Source: a virus. Taken from it: DNA of 35,758 nucleotides. The stretch is taken from positions 1-35,758 of the IMG/VR virus record IMGVR_UViG_3300042691_028937. The stretch is one strand, 5' to 3'. Positions 22,120 through 30,023 of this stretch are shown here, in pieces; position 1 is the first letter of the stretch, and the number at the start of each line of letters is the position of its first letter. The translations under genes were made by a program, and so were the position numbers. The notes under the pieces were generated by a model. That model was not told the origin of the DNA and did no database searches. It was given only the letters and a program-made list of their open reading frames with translations.

Positions 22120-23160
22120 GTGGCGAGCTGGACCCTCGACGTCTACAACCGCACCGGGTCTACCCTGGTCCAGGCCGACATACCCTTCCGCGGGCTGGCG
22201 GCCCGGTGGGAGCTCAACGGCGCCGGCTCGCTCGAGGCTGACTTCGCCCTCGAGGCCGCCGGCCTCACCGCCGCCGCGGTCGGGCAGCACGAGCTCCAGC
22301 TCAAGCGCAACGGCACCACCGTCTGGGCCGGCCCGCTCCTGCAGACCGACGTGGACCCGCAGGGCCGGACCGTCCGGTTCGCCGCGCAAGGGCTCCTGTC
22401 CTGGCTCGGCTCCCGGGTGGTCACCACCGACCTCTACTACAACGCCGTGGCGCAGCAGACCATCGCCTGGAACCTCATCTCGCACACGCAGGGCCAGGCG
22501 AACGGCTCCCTCGGGCTCGTTCAGGGCACCCACACCGGCACCTCCAAGACCCGGACCAAGGCTTACTGCGGCCTCTACGAGCGCCCGAACGTGCTCGAGG
22601 AGCTGCTCAAGTTCACCGGCTACGACGACGGGCTCGACTTCGACATCGACCCCGCTACCCGGGAGTTCGACACGTGGTACGGCTCCCGCGGCGCCGCCTC
22701 CGGGCTCACCCTGTCCGGCACCAACCTCGACGAGCTCACCTACGTCGAGTCTGCCGCCGAGATGGTCACCTATGCCACCGCCATCGGCGAGGGCGACTGC
22801 AAGCCGAACGTCCAGGACCACGTCGCCCCGGGCTCCGAGCCCACCACCTACGGCCGGCGGCACGCCGTGGTGGACGTGGAGGACACCATCACCGCCGATA
22901 TCCTCGCCCAGGCGAAGGAGCTCGTGAACGCGGGCAAGCGCACGCGGTTCGATGCCTCCGTAGCGTTCCGTGAGGGCGGCACCGGGGCGCCGGCGTGGGG
23001 CTCCTGGGCCGTGGGCGACACCCTCACCCTCACCGACAACCGCGGCTACTCGAACTTCTCACGCACCCTCCGCATCGCCGGCTGGAGCGTCGCCCTCGAC
23101 CGCGGGCTCCCCGGCATCGCCTACGTCCAGATGGACCTGACCTCGGCGGTCGGCGCATGA
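22120..23160 (+). CDS. ReqiPepy6 gp37-like tail-tip (baseplate) protein
   Basis: Protein of 346 residues from GTG 22120, three bases after the tape measure stop. WTLDVYNRTGSTLVQADIPFR, WAGPLLQTDVDPQGRTVRFAAQGLLSWL, DELTYVESAAEMVTYATAIGEG and the C-terminal FSRTLRIAGWSVALD match the siphovirus ReqiPepy6 gp37-like family, which follows the tape measure and forms part of the tail tip or hub. No enzymatic motif is seen. Confidence 0.78.
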   Translation: MASWTLDVYNRTGSTLVQADIPFRGLAARWELNGAGSLEADFALEAAGLTAAAVGQHELQLKRNGTTVWAGPLLQTDVDPQGRTVRFAAQGLLSWLGSRVVTTDLYYNAVAQQTIAWNLISHTQGQANGSLGLVQGTHTGTSKTRTKAYCGLYERPNVLEELLKFTGYDDGLDFDIDPATREFDTWYGSRGAASGLTLSGTNLDELTYVESAAEMVTYATAIGEGDCKPNVQDHVAPGSEPTTYGRRHAVVDVEDTITADILAQAKELVNAGKRTRFDASVAFREGGTGAPAWGSWAVGDTLTLTDNRGYSNFSRTLRIAGWSVALDRGLPGIAYVQMDLTSAVGA

Positions 23161-24326
23161 GCAAGGGGAACGAGCCGCGCAAGGGCTCCATGCTCGAGGT
23201 CAAGCGATACACCGAGGCCTCCGCGAAGCGCGCCCGGCGGTTCAAGAAGAGGCCCTGCGGCTCCGACGCCCCGGTGGCGCCCACCGGCCTGTCGCTCACC
23301 TTCGTGAACACCCACAAGGAGCGGAAGCGCCGCTGGCAGGCGAAGCTCCTGTGGAACGAGGTGGACACGAACGAGTACGGCGCCTCCACCGTCTGCGACC
23401 GCTACAACGTCCAGGTCCAGCACGGCACCGATGGCGCGAACCCCGTGGGCGAGACCCGCAAGTACGTGAAGAACGCGAAGGACGAGGACGCCGACGCCAC
23501 CGCCCACATGATTCTCGACCGGACCGCCCGACGCTACTACTACCGGTTCCGCGTCCAGGGCGTGAACAAGGCCGGCTGCCGGAGCTCGTGGAGCTCGTGG
23601 ACGGCCTGGCAGCAGCCCGGCGCCGAGGCTCCGCCGGCGCCCACCAGCGTCAAGACCTACGACTCGTCCACCGACCGCGTCGTGGTCGAGTGGGGCGCGC
23701 CCGCCGACCCGAACGATGCCGACCGCATCGACGAGGACATCGACTACTTCCAGGTCCAGGTCTCCATCTCGAGCACGTTCGCCACCACCTACAAGTTCGA
23801 CCGGCGCCAGGACGGGATGCGCAAGAGCTTCAAGGTAAGCAACACCGAGAGCGGTGGGTCCACCTACTACACCCGTGTCCGTTCGGTGAACGCCGAGGGC
23901 GACAAGAGCTCGTGGATACCGGCGACCCTCGCCGGCAACAGCAACCCCGCCACCCCGGCCGACGGGGTTGTCATCGGCGCCGCGGGCTCGGGCAAGACCA
24001 AGGTGCCGTGGAACGTGTTCGGCCGGCTCAAGCTCCTGTCCGAGGCGCAGACCTCCGACTTCGACATGGACGAGGGACTGACGCTGGCGAAGGTTCGGGC
24101 CCGCGTGAAGGTCGCCCCGCTCGGGAGCTCCATCATCATCGGGCTCTACAAGAACGGCGTGAGCATCGGGACCGTGACCATCGCCGCCGGCGCGAAGCGG
24201 GGCGTGAACGACGGCCTCACGACGACGTTCGTGGACTCCGACCGCATCTCCTGCTCCATCGACCAGGTCGGGAGCTCGACCCGCGGCGAGAATCTCGTCG
24301 TGGTGTGGGTGTTCAATCCGACCTAG
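23157..24326 (+). CDS. Tail-tip protein with two fibronectin type III-like domains
   Basis: Protein of 389 residues starting at the ATGA overlap with the gp37-like gene. A basic N-terminus (KRARRFKKRP) precedes two Fn3-like domains at about residues 38-155 (RWQAKLLWNEV; YYYRFRVQGVNKAG) and 160-260 (DRVVVEWGAP; STYYTRVRSVNAEGDKSSW). After ~265 comes a beta domain (VFGRLKLLSEAQT; GSSIIIGLYKNGVSIGTVTIAAG) seen in other phage fibre proteins. It likely helps contact the host surface. Confidence 0.7.
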   Translation: MSKGNEPRKGSMLEVKRYTEASAKRARRFKKRPCGSDAPVAPTGLSLTFVNTHKERKRRWQAKLLWNEVDTNEYGASTVCDRYNVQVQHGTDGANPVGETRKYVKNAKDEDADATAHMILDRTARRYYYRFRVQGVNKAGCRSSWSSWTAWQQPGAEAPPAPTSVKTYDSSTDRVVVEWGAPADPNDADRIDEDIDYFQVQVSISSTFATTYKFDRRQDGMRKSFKVSNTESGGSTYYTRVRSVNAEGDKSSWIPATLAGNSNPATPADGVVIGAAGSGKTKVPWNVFGRLKLLSEAQTSDFDMDEGLTLAKVRARVKVAPLGSSIIIGLYKNGVSIGTVTIAAGAKRGVNDGLTTTFVDSDRISCSIDQVGSSTRGENLVVVWVFNPT

Positions 24327-24337
24327 GGAGGCGACCC

Positions 24338-26086
24338 GTGGCACGACTGGTACTGGAGGGCTTCGAGTGCTCGACGAGGCATGGGAACGGCTCCGGCTAC
24401 CCTGGTTCGACCGGCTGGCAGGGCGCCTGGACCGACCCGGGTACGTTCGACTTCATCGAGAACATCGCAGGCTACGCGCTCGCTGACGGCGCCGGCTGGT
24501 GGTCCGACTACTCGTGCGGCATCGAGGACTACAACTACGCCGGGTGGGACCTCGGCGCGGACAAGACCGAGGTGTACGGGTCGTTCTACTTCAAGACCGA
24601 CACGTCGCAGACCTACAACATCTGGGAGTTCGGCCGCGGTCCCGGGTCGCTCCCGCAGGCATCCATCGGGCTCGCGGCCGGTCAGCTCGTCGCCCGACGC
24701 GGCGGCTCCGGCGGGACCATCCTCGGGACGGGGCCGCTGTTCACAACGGGCGTCTGGTACCACATCGAGTATCGCTACCTGTGCGACCAGACCACCGGGC
24801 GGTTCGTCGTCAAGGTGGACGGCGACACGAAGATTGACTACACGGGCGACACCGCGGTGGAGAGCACGGCCAACTTCCGCTACCTCTGGCTCCTGGCGGG
24901 CACCGGCAACGCCAACGGCTACTTCGACGACGTCATCGTGAACGACACGTCCGGCTCGACGAACACCAGCTGGCCCGACGGCGAGGTCGTGGTCGGGCTT
25001 CGGGCCTCCGGCTCGGGCGACACCAACGACCTCGACCCTGGGCGCGGCAACGGCAGCGAGACGACCTTCCAGCGCGCCTACATCGACGAGTTCACGTTCG
25101 ATGTTCCCGACATCTCCCCGGCGCCCGACGCGCTCTGGAACCGAGTGGACAGCTTCGCCCGCCTCAACCTCCAGCTCGACGTGAACGTGGAGACCGGGCG
25201 GGAGTCGGTGGGCCGGAACGAGTCATGGGTCGTGACCGGTACGGGCGTCCAGTACGACGACTGCCTCATGGTCCAGGCCATCTCGCCGCCGCTCGCGGCG
25301 CAGACCATCTCTGGCACCTTCAAGGGCTACTTCCGGGTCCGGTCGAACCTCGCATCCTTCGACGGTCGCTCGCAGCTCGTCATCCGCGTGGTCTCGGCGG
25401 ACGGCGCGACCGTCCGGGGCACGCTCTACGCGGGCGATACCGGGACGGGCACCGTCACGCAGGAGTGGCCGGCCTCGTCCTCCACCTTCACCAACAGGTC
25501 GTTCCCGCGGTCTGTCCCGGCGTCGCTGTCATCCCTCGCCATCTCAGCGGGCGACCGCCTCGTTATCGAGCTCGGCTTCCGTATCCACTCCGCCTCGAAC
25601 GACCAAGGGCAGCTGCGGCTCGGCATCCTCGACCCGGCTACCTACCCGACCGACCTCGCGGAGAACGAGACCGACCAGGGCGACCACGGACGCGGGTGGC
25701 TCGAGTTCTCATCGGCCATCACGCTGGCGGCGAGCTCGGCGGAGAACTACCGCTACACCGGGCGCGAGATGGCACCGGGTGCAGGCGCCCTGCTCCGTTC
25801 CTCGACCACCGACGAGAAGGACCTCTACACGCTCTCGAACCTGTCAGCACTCCTGTCCTCCGTCGCAGCCGTCAAGGTCGAGGCCCTGGTCCGTAAGACG
25901 CAGCCGGGTACACGCAAGGCCGCATTGCCGGTCAAGCGCGCCGGGACCGAGAGCGCGGGCTCCGATATCACCGCGTCCTTGTCCTGGGGCCGCGTTCGAC
26001 GCATCCTCGACACCGACCCCACCGACTCGTCTGCCTGGACGACCGGCAAGGTGGACGCGCTCCAGCTCGGCATCAAGGTCCGGTGA
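24338..26086 (+). CDS. Multi-domain tail fibre with lectin-like N-terminus
   Basis: Protein of 582 residues from GTG 24338, with AGGGAGG seven bases upstream. Residues 1-210 form a concanavalin/LamG-like domain (GSFYFKTDTSQTYNIWEFG; TTGVWYHIEYRYLCDQTTGRF; NGYFDDVIVND). Residues ~270-455 form a beta domain (QTISGTFKGYFRVRS; ADGATVRGTLYAGDTG; LAISAGDRLVIELGF; GWLEFSSAIT) that is duplicated in the next gene. The C-terminus (SLSWGRVRRILDTDPTD, WTTGKVDALQLGIKV) resembles a common phage C-terminal domain. It is probably a receptor-binding or side-fibre protein. Confidence 0.68.
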   Translation: MARLVLEGFECSTRHGNGSGYPGSTGWQGAWTDPGTFDFIENIAGYALADGAGWWSDYSCGIEDYNYAGWDLGADKTEVYGSFYFKTDTSQTYNIWEFGRGPGSLPQASIGLAAGQLVARRGGSGGTILGTGPLFTTGVWYHIEYRYLCDQTTGRFVVKVDGDTKIDYTGDTAVESTANFRYLWLLAGTGNANGYFDDVIVNDTSGSTNTSWPDGEVVVGLRASGSGDTNDLDPGRGNGSETTFQRAYIDEFTFDVPDISPAPDALWNRVDSFARLNLQLDVNVETGRESVGRNESWVVTGTGVQYDDCLMVQAISPPLAAQTISGTFKGYFRVRSNLASFDGRSQLVIRVVSADGATVRGTLYAGDTGTGTVTQEWPASSSTFTNRSFPRSVPASLSSLAISAGDRLVIELGFRIHSASNDQGQLRLGILDPATYPTDLAENETDQGDHGRGWLEFSSAITLAASSAENYRYTGREMAPGAGALLRSSTTDEKDLYTLSNLSALLSSVAAVKVEALVRKTQPGTRKAALPVKRAGTESAGSDITASLSWGRVRRILDTDPTDSSAWTTGKVDALQLGIKVR

Positions 26087-26089
26087 GGC

Positions 26090-27046
26090 GTGGCGACCCG
26101 CCTCTACGTCGCGCGGACCCACGGCATCGCCGTGGCCGCCGTCGGCGGTGTCCGGCTCGGGCCGGCGCCGTTCTACATCGCGCCGGCGGCCGGCTGGGAG
26201 AACAGCAACCGCTCTAACGGCGAGTACGAGCTCTGGCTCTCGACGAACACGACCGAAGGCCGGACCGACGCGCAATCCGACTGGGGGTATGGGACGAACA
26301 CCGGCCTCAGCGCCGACGGCGACCTGCTCCTCGTGCGAGCCTGGTCAGCGCCGATGGCCGGCTCGCAGACCATCAGCGGGACCCTCAAGGGACAGTTCGC
26401 ATTCCAAGAGAACGAGGCGGATGATGACGCGCGGGCGCAACTGTGCCTCCGCGTCATCGCCCCCGATATGACCGTCCGGGGCACGCTCTACGACTTCGAC
26501 ACGAACGCCCTCGGCTCCGACGAGTTCGGCACGACGGGCGGCACCTACTACAACCGGAACGTCCCACGCGGTGGCGCGCAGTCCGTCACCAGCGTCGCCG
26601 TATCTGCCGGCGACCGGCTCCTGCTCGAGCTCGGCGCCCGGTTCCACACCGCGCCCGGATTCTTCGGCACGGCGACCGTGTTCATCGGGACCAACGCGAG
26701 CTCGGGCGACCTCCCCGAGGACCAGACGACCACCTGTGGCCTCAACGTCTACCGGCCGTGGGTCGAGCTCTCGCACAATGTCACGTGGCAGGCCGACCTA
26801 CTCGAGGTCTCCCAGGTCGTGGCCCAGGTCGGCGTCAAGGTCAATCAGGCCGAGAATGACCTCGAGGTCTCCCAGGTGCTGATGCAGGTCGGGGCGCGCG
26901 TGTTCGCCCACGGGTGGGGCATCGTGGAGCCGGGCGACGTCGAGGGGACCGACGCGGTGCTCGGGACCAACCCCGGGACCGTACTCGGGGCCGTGGCGCG
27001 TGACCGCGGCCGCTCCCGCGCCACGGCCACCTCGACCATCGTGTGA
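26090..27046 (+). CDS. Tail fibre paralogous to the middle of the upstream fibre
   Basis: Protein of 318 residues from GTG 26090, four bases after the upstream stop. Residues ~30-235 match the second domain of the preceding fibre (QTISGTLKGQFAFQ; MTVRGTLYDFDTN; AVSAGDRLLLELGARFH; PWVELSHNVTW), which implies duplication. Next are two copies of a short motif, DLLEVSQVVAQVGVKV and NDLEVSQVLMQVGARV, then a final unit ARDRGRSRATATSTIV like the repeats in the 14201-16027 gene. It is likely to be a fibre component. Confidence 0.66.
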   Translation: MATRLYVARTHGIAVAAVGGVRLGPAPFYIAPAAGWENSNRSNGEYELWLSTNTTEGRTDAQSDWGYGTNTGLSADGDLLLVRAWSAPMAGSQTISGTLKGQFAFQENEADDDARAQLCLRVIAPDMTVRGTLYDFDTNALGSDEFGTTGGTYYNRNVPRGGAQSVTSVAVSAGDRLLLELGARFHTAPGFFGTATVFIGTNASSGDLPEDQTTTCGLNVYRPWVELSHNVTWQADLLEVSQVVAQVGVKVNQAENDLEVSQVLMQVGARVFAHGWGIVEPGDVEGTDAVLGTNPGTVLGAVARDRGRSRATATSTIV

Positions 27047-27061
27047 CGCTCGCCCTACCGT
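27032..27061 (+). promoter_or_regulatory. Possible promoter before the lysis genes
   Basis: TCGACC (27032-27037) and TACCGT (27056-27061) have an 18-base spacer and lie about 30 bases before the endolysin ATG. The hexamers are plausible for an actinobacterial housekeeping sigma factor, but in such GC-rich DNA this is weak evidence. It overlaps the end of the fibre gene. Confidence 0.25.
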
Positions 27062-27090
27062 AGACGTGGAGACCCCGGAGGAGGGACCCG

Positions 27091-27534
27091 ATGACGACGC
27101 CCGTGTACCGAGGTATGCCGCCCACCGACCGCACCTTCACCGTCGAGCCCTGGGGCTCCATCCGCTGCGGCGGGCCCTGCCGCGACGACTACGGCCGTAT
27201 CGTGGCGTTTCAGAATCGAGGCGGGCAGATTCTGCGGCTCCAGTCTGCCGCGCGTGACTCCTACCTCGCCGCCGAGCGCCGTATCGGCTTCGCCATCCTC
27301 GTCACCGGCTCGCTGCGCTCCTGCGAGCAACAGGCCGACCTCTACCGCTCCGACCCGCAGCGGTTCGCGAACCCCAACACCACCGGCCACACCCGCGGCC
27401 TCTGCATCGACGTGAGCACGAATCTCAGCCGCTGGCGCCAGGGCCGGCTCCGGCGGGCGCTCCTGGCCCGCGGCTGGCACCAGAGCCGGCCCGTCGATGA
27501 GCCCTGGCACTACTCGTTCGGCATCGAGGTCTGA
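27091..27534 (+). CDS. Endolysin, M15-type D-Ala-D-Ala carboxypeptidase/endopeptidase
   Basis: Protein of 147 residues with GGAGGAGGG before ATG 27091. SLRSCEQQADLY lines the substrate pocket as in VanY-type enzymes; the zinc ligands are H100 and D107 in GHTRGLCIDVS and H140 in PWHYSF. The family pattern SxHxxGxAxD is kept apart from T for the first S and C105 for Ala. There is no signal peptide or cell-wall binding domain. It would cut peptidoglycan cross-links at lysis, released by the holin-like protein nearby. Confidence 0.85.
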   Translation: MTTPVYRGMPPTDRTFTVEPWGSIRCGGPCRDDYGRIVAFQNRGGQILRLQSAARDSYLAAERRIGFAILVTGSLRSCEQQADLYRSDPQRFANPNTTGHTRGLCIDVSTNLSRWRQGRLRRALLARGWHQSRPVDEPWHYSFGIEV

Positions 27535-27540
27535 CCCACG

Positions 27541-27906
27541 GTGCCAGAGGGGCTCACCTTCGGCGAGGCACTCGCCATCGTGGCGGTGCCGGCGACCATC
27601 GCCGCGGCCGCCGGCGTCTGGAGCGCAGTCTTGACACGGCGCAACCGCGCCGAGGTCCGGGATAGCGCCGAGCAGCTTTCGACCGGCAACGGCAAGTCCC
27701 TCGGCAACACCGTTCACGACAACGCTCAGATGCTGGAGCTCCTGAGCGCGCAGCTCCACACGAACACGCGGGAGCTCCTGATGCTGGCCGAGCGCCAGGG
27801 CGCCCTGTCCGAGCTCCTGTCGCTGCACGTCGCGGAGGCCGCCGAGGTCCACCAACGTCTGGGCGATGCCCTCGCCCGGCTGGAGAAGGGAGAAGCAGAT
27901 GGGTGA
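27541..27906 (+). CDS. Membrane-anchored coiled-coil protein (DUF2746-like)
   Basis: Protein of 121 residues from GTG 27541, seven bases after the endolysin gene. One N-terminal transmembrane segment (about residues 8-30; AIVAVPATIAAAAGVW) is followed by RRNRAEVRDS, the motif GNGKSLGNTVHDN and a long helix with heptad-like Leu. This resembles DUF2746 proteins found in actinophage lysis regions, possibly accessory lysis or spanin-like factors. The next gene starts inside its last codons. Confidence 0.65.
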   Translation: MPEGLTFGEALAIVAVPATIAAAAGVWSAVLTRRNRAEVRDSAEQLSTGNGKSLGNTVHDNAQMLELLSAQLHTNTRELLMLAERQGALSELLSLHVAEAAEVHQRLGDALARLEKGEADG

Positions 27907-28117
27907 GTTCCTGGCGGGGCCGTTCGGCTCCGCACTCCGGGTCGCGGTCGGCTTCGTGCTGGCAGCCGTGCTCGGCATCGTCCAGGCCGGCTCCGTCGCG
28001 GAGCTCGGCGCCCTCGACTGGTGGCAGGCCACGCTCGCCGGCGCCCTCGGCGTAGCCCTGCCTATCCTCATCGCATGGATGAACCCACAGGACCCGAGGT
28101 TCGGGCGCACGGGGTAG
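27899..28117 (+). CDS. Holin-like membrane protein
   Basis: Protein of 72 residues, ATG 27899 overlapping the upstream gene, with GGAGAAGGGAGAAG as ribosome site. Two hydrophobic segments (residues ~11-31, ALRVAVGFVLAAVLGIVQ; ~43-61, TLAGALGVALPILIAWM) joined by a short loop, and a charged C-terminus, fit a two-pass holin. The setting beside an endolysin supports this. It would form the membrane lesion that lets the lysin reach the wall. Confidence 0.7.
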   Translation: MGEFLAGPFGSALRVAVGFVLAAVLGIVQAGSVAELGALDWWQATLAGALGVALPILIAWMNPQDPRFGRTG

Positions 28118-28248
28118 CACCCCTCACCGTCATCTGCCCAGAGTGCGGAGACGTGCTCGAGGTCAAGGACCCCGCCGCGCTCGTGCGGGCCCTCCACCTC
28201 ATCAACGCCTGCTCGCTCCGAGGCCTACTCACGCAGCAGCCTGAGTGA
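28075..28248 (+). CDS. Small CxxC protein after the holin gene
   Basis: Frame of 57 residues starting at ATG 28075 inside the end of the holin gene; a good ribosome site is not seen, so the start is uncertain. VICPECGDVLEVKDPAALVRAL resembles a half zinc ribbon followed by a helix; a further Cys is at residue 46. A terminator-like stem follows within 25 bases of the stop. Function unknown. Confidence 0.45.
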   Translation: MDEPTGPEVRAHGVAPLTVICPECGDVLEVKDPAALVRALHLINACSLRGLLTQQPE

Positions 28249-28269
28249 GCTCCGGAGCGGGCTCCTGGC

Positions 28270-28319
28270 GGCCGCTCGCGGCGCCCCGGGGCTCTGGGGC
28301 GGGGCGCCGCGTAGCGGCC
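28270..28319 (+). terminator. Long bulged hairpin ending the late gene block
   Basis: Left arm 28270-28287 (18 bases) pairs perfectly with right arm 28301-28319 except for one bulged A, with a 13-base loop. No T-run follows. It lies 21 bases after the last lysis-region gene and 38 bases before the best promoter-like sequence of the window, so it probably separates late and early transcription units. Nothing else coding is seen in the 184-base gap 28249-28432. Confidence 0.7.
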
Positions 28320-28335
28320 CTCTGAGGCCCTCTGA
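28316..28335 (+). repeat. Tandem 10-bp repeat beside the terminator
   Basis: GGCCCTCTGA occurs twice in tandem, overlapping the base of the terminator stem and lying just upstream of the early promoter. It could be a binding site for the XRE regulator encoded next, but there is no direct evidence. Confidence 0.5.
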
Positions 28336-28356
28336 GCGCCCCGCGGCGGGAGGTCC

Positions 28357-28384
28357 TTGCGGTGTCGGTATGATGCGCTAAGGT
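28357..28384 (+). promoter_or_regulatory. Promoter of the XRE/ERF early operon
   Basis: TTGCGG (28357-28362) and TAAGGT (28379-28384) are separated by 16 bases, a good match to an actinobacterial sigma70-type promoter; an alternative -10, TATGAT, is at 28369-28374. Transcription would begin near 28391, leaving a leader of about 40 bases with AAGGAGG at 28420-28426 before the regulator gene. Confidence 0.55.
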
Positions 28385-28392
28385 GCTCCCTA

Positions 28393-28417
28393 CGGCGGGT
28401 CACCCGACTCCCCGCCG
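28393..28417 (+). promoter_or_regulatory. Inverted repeat in the leader, possible operator
   Basis: CGGCGGG (28393-28399) and CCCGCCG (28411-28417) form an inverted repeat with an 11-base centre, just downstream of the predicted -10 box and upstream of the ribosome site. It might be an operator for the neighbouring XRE protein or a leader hairpin. Confidence 0.4.
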
Positions 28418-28432
28418 CGAAGGAGGCTCATC

Positions 28433-28660
28433 ATGGACCGCACCCTCGAGCACCAGCTCGCGGTTCGCATCGGCCGGCACCTCCGCCGGCACCGGACCGC
28501 CCGCGGCTGGTCTCAGTCCTACCTCGCCGACGTGTCCGGCGTACCCAAGGCACGTATATCGCGGTACGAGAACGGGCGCGTCACGCCGTCGATGTTCACC
28601 GCCGACCGGCTGGCGGCCGCCCTGGGGCTCACCCTCGGCGAGTTCACCACGGGCATCTGA
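28433..28660 (+). CDS. XRE-family helix-turn-helix regulator
   Basis: Protein of 75 residues, almost entirely one Cro/C1-type HTH: LRRHRTARGWSQSYLADVSGV is the first part, PKARISRYENGRVTPSM the recognition helix and following turn, and LAAALGLTLGEF the fifth helix. AAGGAGG precedes the ATG. Being first in its operon, downstream of a promoter with inverted and tandem repeats, it probably controls early genes or its own expression. No integrase was seen, so a classic repressor of lysogeny is only one option. Confidence 0.85.
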   Translation: MDRTLEHQLAVRIGRHLRRHRTARGWSQSYLADVSGVPKARISRYENGRVTPSMFTADRLAAALGLTLGEFTTGI

Positions 28661-28983
28661 TGCCCGGCCGGCTCGACCGCCTCGTGGGCCCTGAGCGGGC
28701 CCGGCCGGCGCTCGTGTGCTGCACCCCGTACTCAGCGCCGGCGCCCTCCGGGTGGGCCTGGTTCCACTCCCGCTCGTGCCCGTGGGAGCCTCGGCAGAAG
28801 GTCCGGCCCGAGCGGGCTCCCCGGCGTGACGCCCCGCTCACCCCGGCCCAGGCCGACCGCCTCCGCCCCACGGGCGGGACGGCGCTCCTGTGCTGGCTCA
28901 CCCACCCCGAAGGATGCCGCTGCTACGGCTGTTCCTACACCGATGCCCACCTCGACGAGGGAGGACCCCAGGATGACGACTGA
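28660..28983 (+). CDS. Cysteine-rich small protein of unknown function
   Basis: Protein of 107 residues starting at the TGATG overlap. ALVCCTPYSAPAPSGWAWFHSRSCPW and LLCWLTHPEGCRCYGCSYTDAHLDEG contain paired cysteines and histidines, suggesting metal binding. The C-terminus overlaps the ERF gene by 11 bases. The middle is basic (PRQKVRPERAPRR). No family is recognised. Confidence 0.55.
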   Translation: MPGRLDRLVGPERARPALVCCTPYSAPAPSGWAWFHSRSCPWEPRQKVRPERAPRRDAPLTPAQADRLRPTGGTALLCWLTHPEGCRCYGCSYTDAHLDEGGPQDDD

Positions 28984-29641
28984 CACCACCGAACCGCTCG
29001 AGGACGAGCCCTGTGACGACTGCGACGACTTCGCCGAGCTCGTGGGCGCCCTCGCCCGCGCCCAGGCAGCCTTCCCCGTCGTGCGCAAGACCAAGACCGC
29101 GAAGGCCGGTTCCTACACGTACACCTATGCCTCGCTCGACGACGTGCTGGCAGCCGTCCGGCCGGCGCTCAACGCCGAGGGCATCGCGCTCCTGCAGGAC
29201 GCGGTGAACCGCGGCAACAGCATCGTCGTGACCACGACCATCCGCCGGGGCGCGGCCTCCATCGACTTCGCCCCGTTCGAGCTCCCCGTGGCCGATGCCA
29301 GCCCGCAGGGTGTCGGCTCCGCCCTCACCTACGCCCGGCGCTATGCCCTGTCCACCGCCCTCGGCATCGCCGCGGAGGAGGACGACGACGGGACCCTGGC
29401 ACAACCGGCGAAGGCCGCCCGCGACTCCGCCGCGGTCACCGAGACCGTCATGCGCCGGCTCCACGCCGTGGCCCGCAAGAAGGGCATCACCCACGAGCAG
29501 ATGACGGACTGGGCCGGCCGCCACCTCGGCATCGAATCTCTCACCGAGCTGACCAAGGCCGGCGCCGCGGAGATGGAGAAGTCTCTCAACAGCCTCCCCG
29601 ACGCCGAGGACGGCGAGCCGGCGGTGATGACCGATGCCTGA
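28973..29641 (+). CDS. erf: ERF-family single-strand annealing protein
   Basis: Protein of 222 residues; GAGGGAGGA stands about ten bases before ATG 28973. After an acidic, Cys-containing leader, FAELVGALARAQAAFPVVRKTKTA and YTYTYASLDDVLAAVRPAL match the start of ERF proteins, and GSALTYARRYALSTALGI at residues 115-132 is their signature. The C-terminus is a separate helical segment ending in an acidic tail. It anneals complementary single strands in phage recombination and replication. The next gene encodes a nuclease-fold protein, a natural partner. Confidence 0.85.
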   Translation: MTTDTTEPLEDEPCDDCDDFAELVGALARAQAAFPVVRKTKTAKAGSYTYTYASLDDVLAAVRPALNAEGIALLQDAVNRGNSIVVTTTIRRGAASIDFAPFELPVADASPQGVGSALTYARRYALSTALGIAAEEDDDGTLAQPAKAARDSAAVTETVMRRLHAVARKKGITHEQMTDWAGRHLGIESLTELTKAGAAEMEKSLNSLPDAEDGEPAVMTDA

Positions 29642-30023
29642 CTTCGACCTCGACCTTCGGTACGGGCTCGAGCGCGAGGGCGCCTTCCGCGCGGTGCTCG
29701 AGGCTGACACCGTAGAGGTCAAGTCCGACCGGCAGGCCGTCCAGACCGGCAACCTGTTCCTCGAGTACGCCCGTATCGCCGGCTCTGACCCCTCGCTGGT
29801 CGAGCCCTCCGGGCTGCACGCCTCGAGCGCCGACGTATGGGCCTACGAGTGGGCGCCCGGATGCTGGCTCGTGGTCCCCACGGCCATGCTGCGGGCCGTG
29901 GTCGCCGCCGAGGGCCATCGGCACGTCTGGGGCGGTGACGGCGGGCGCGCCCGCGGGGTCCTAGTCTCGCTCACGCGGCTCATCGCCGCCATCCGCTCGG
30001 AGGTGTCGCATGGAACCTCGTAG
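29634..30023 (+). CDS. PD-(D/E)XK nuclease-fold protein
   Basis: Protein of 129 residues overlapping the ERF gene by eight bases. D25-T-V-E28-V-K30 gives the acidic/E-x-K active site, preceded by helix residues E13/E15 and followed by DRQAVQTGNLFLEY (residues 32-45), typical of small Holliday-junction-resolvase-like or Cas4/RecB-related phage nucleases. A further strand ADVWAYEWAPGCWLVVPT completes the fold. Close coupling with ERF suggests recombination-linked end or junction processing. Confidence 0.7.
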   Translation: MPDFDLDLRYGLEREGAFRAVLEADTVEVKSDRQAVQTGNLFLEYARIAGSDPSLVEPSGLHASSADVWAYEWAPGCWLVVPTAMLRAVVAAEGHRHVWGGDGGRARGVLVSLTRLIAAIRSEVSHGTS

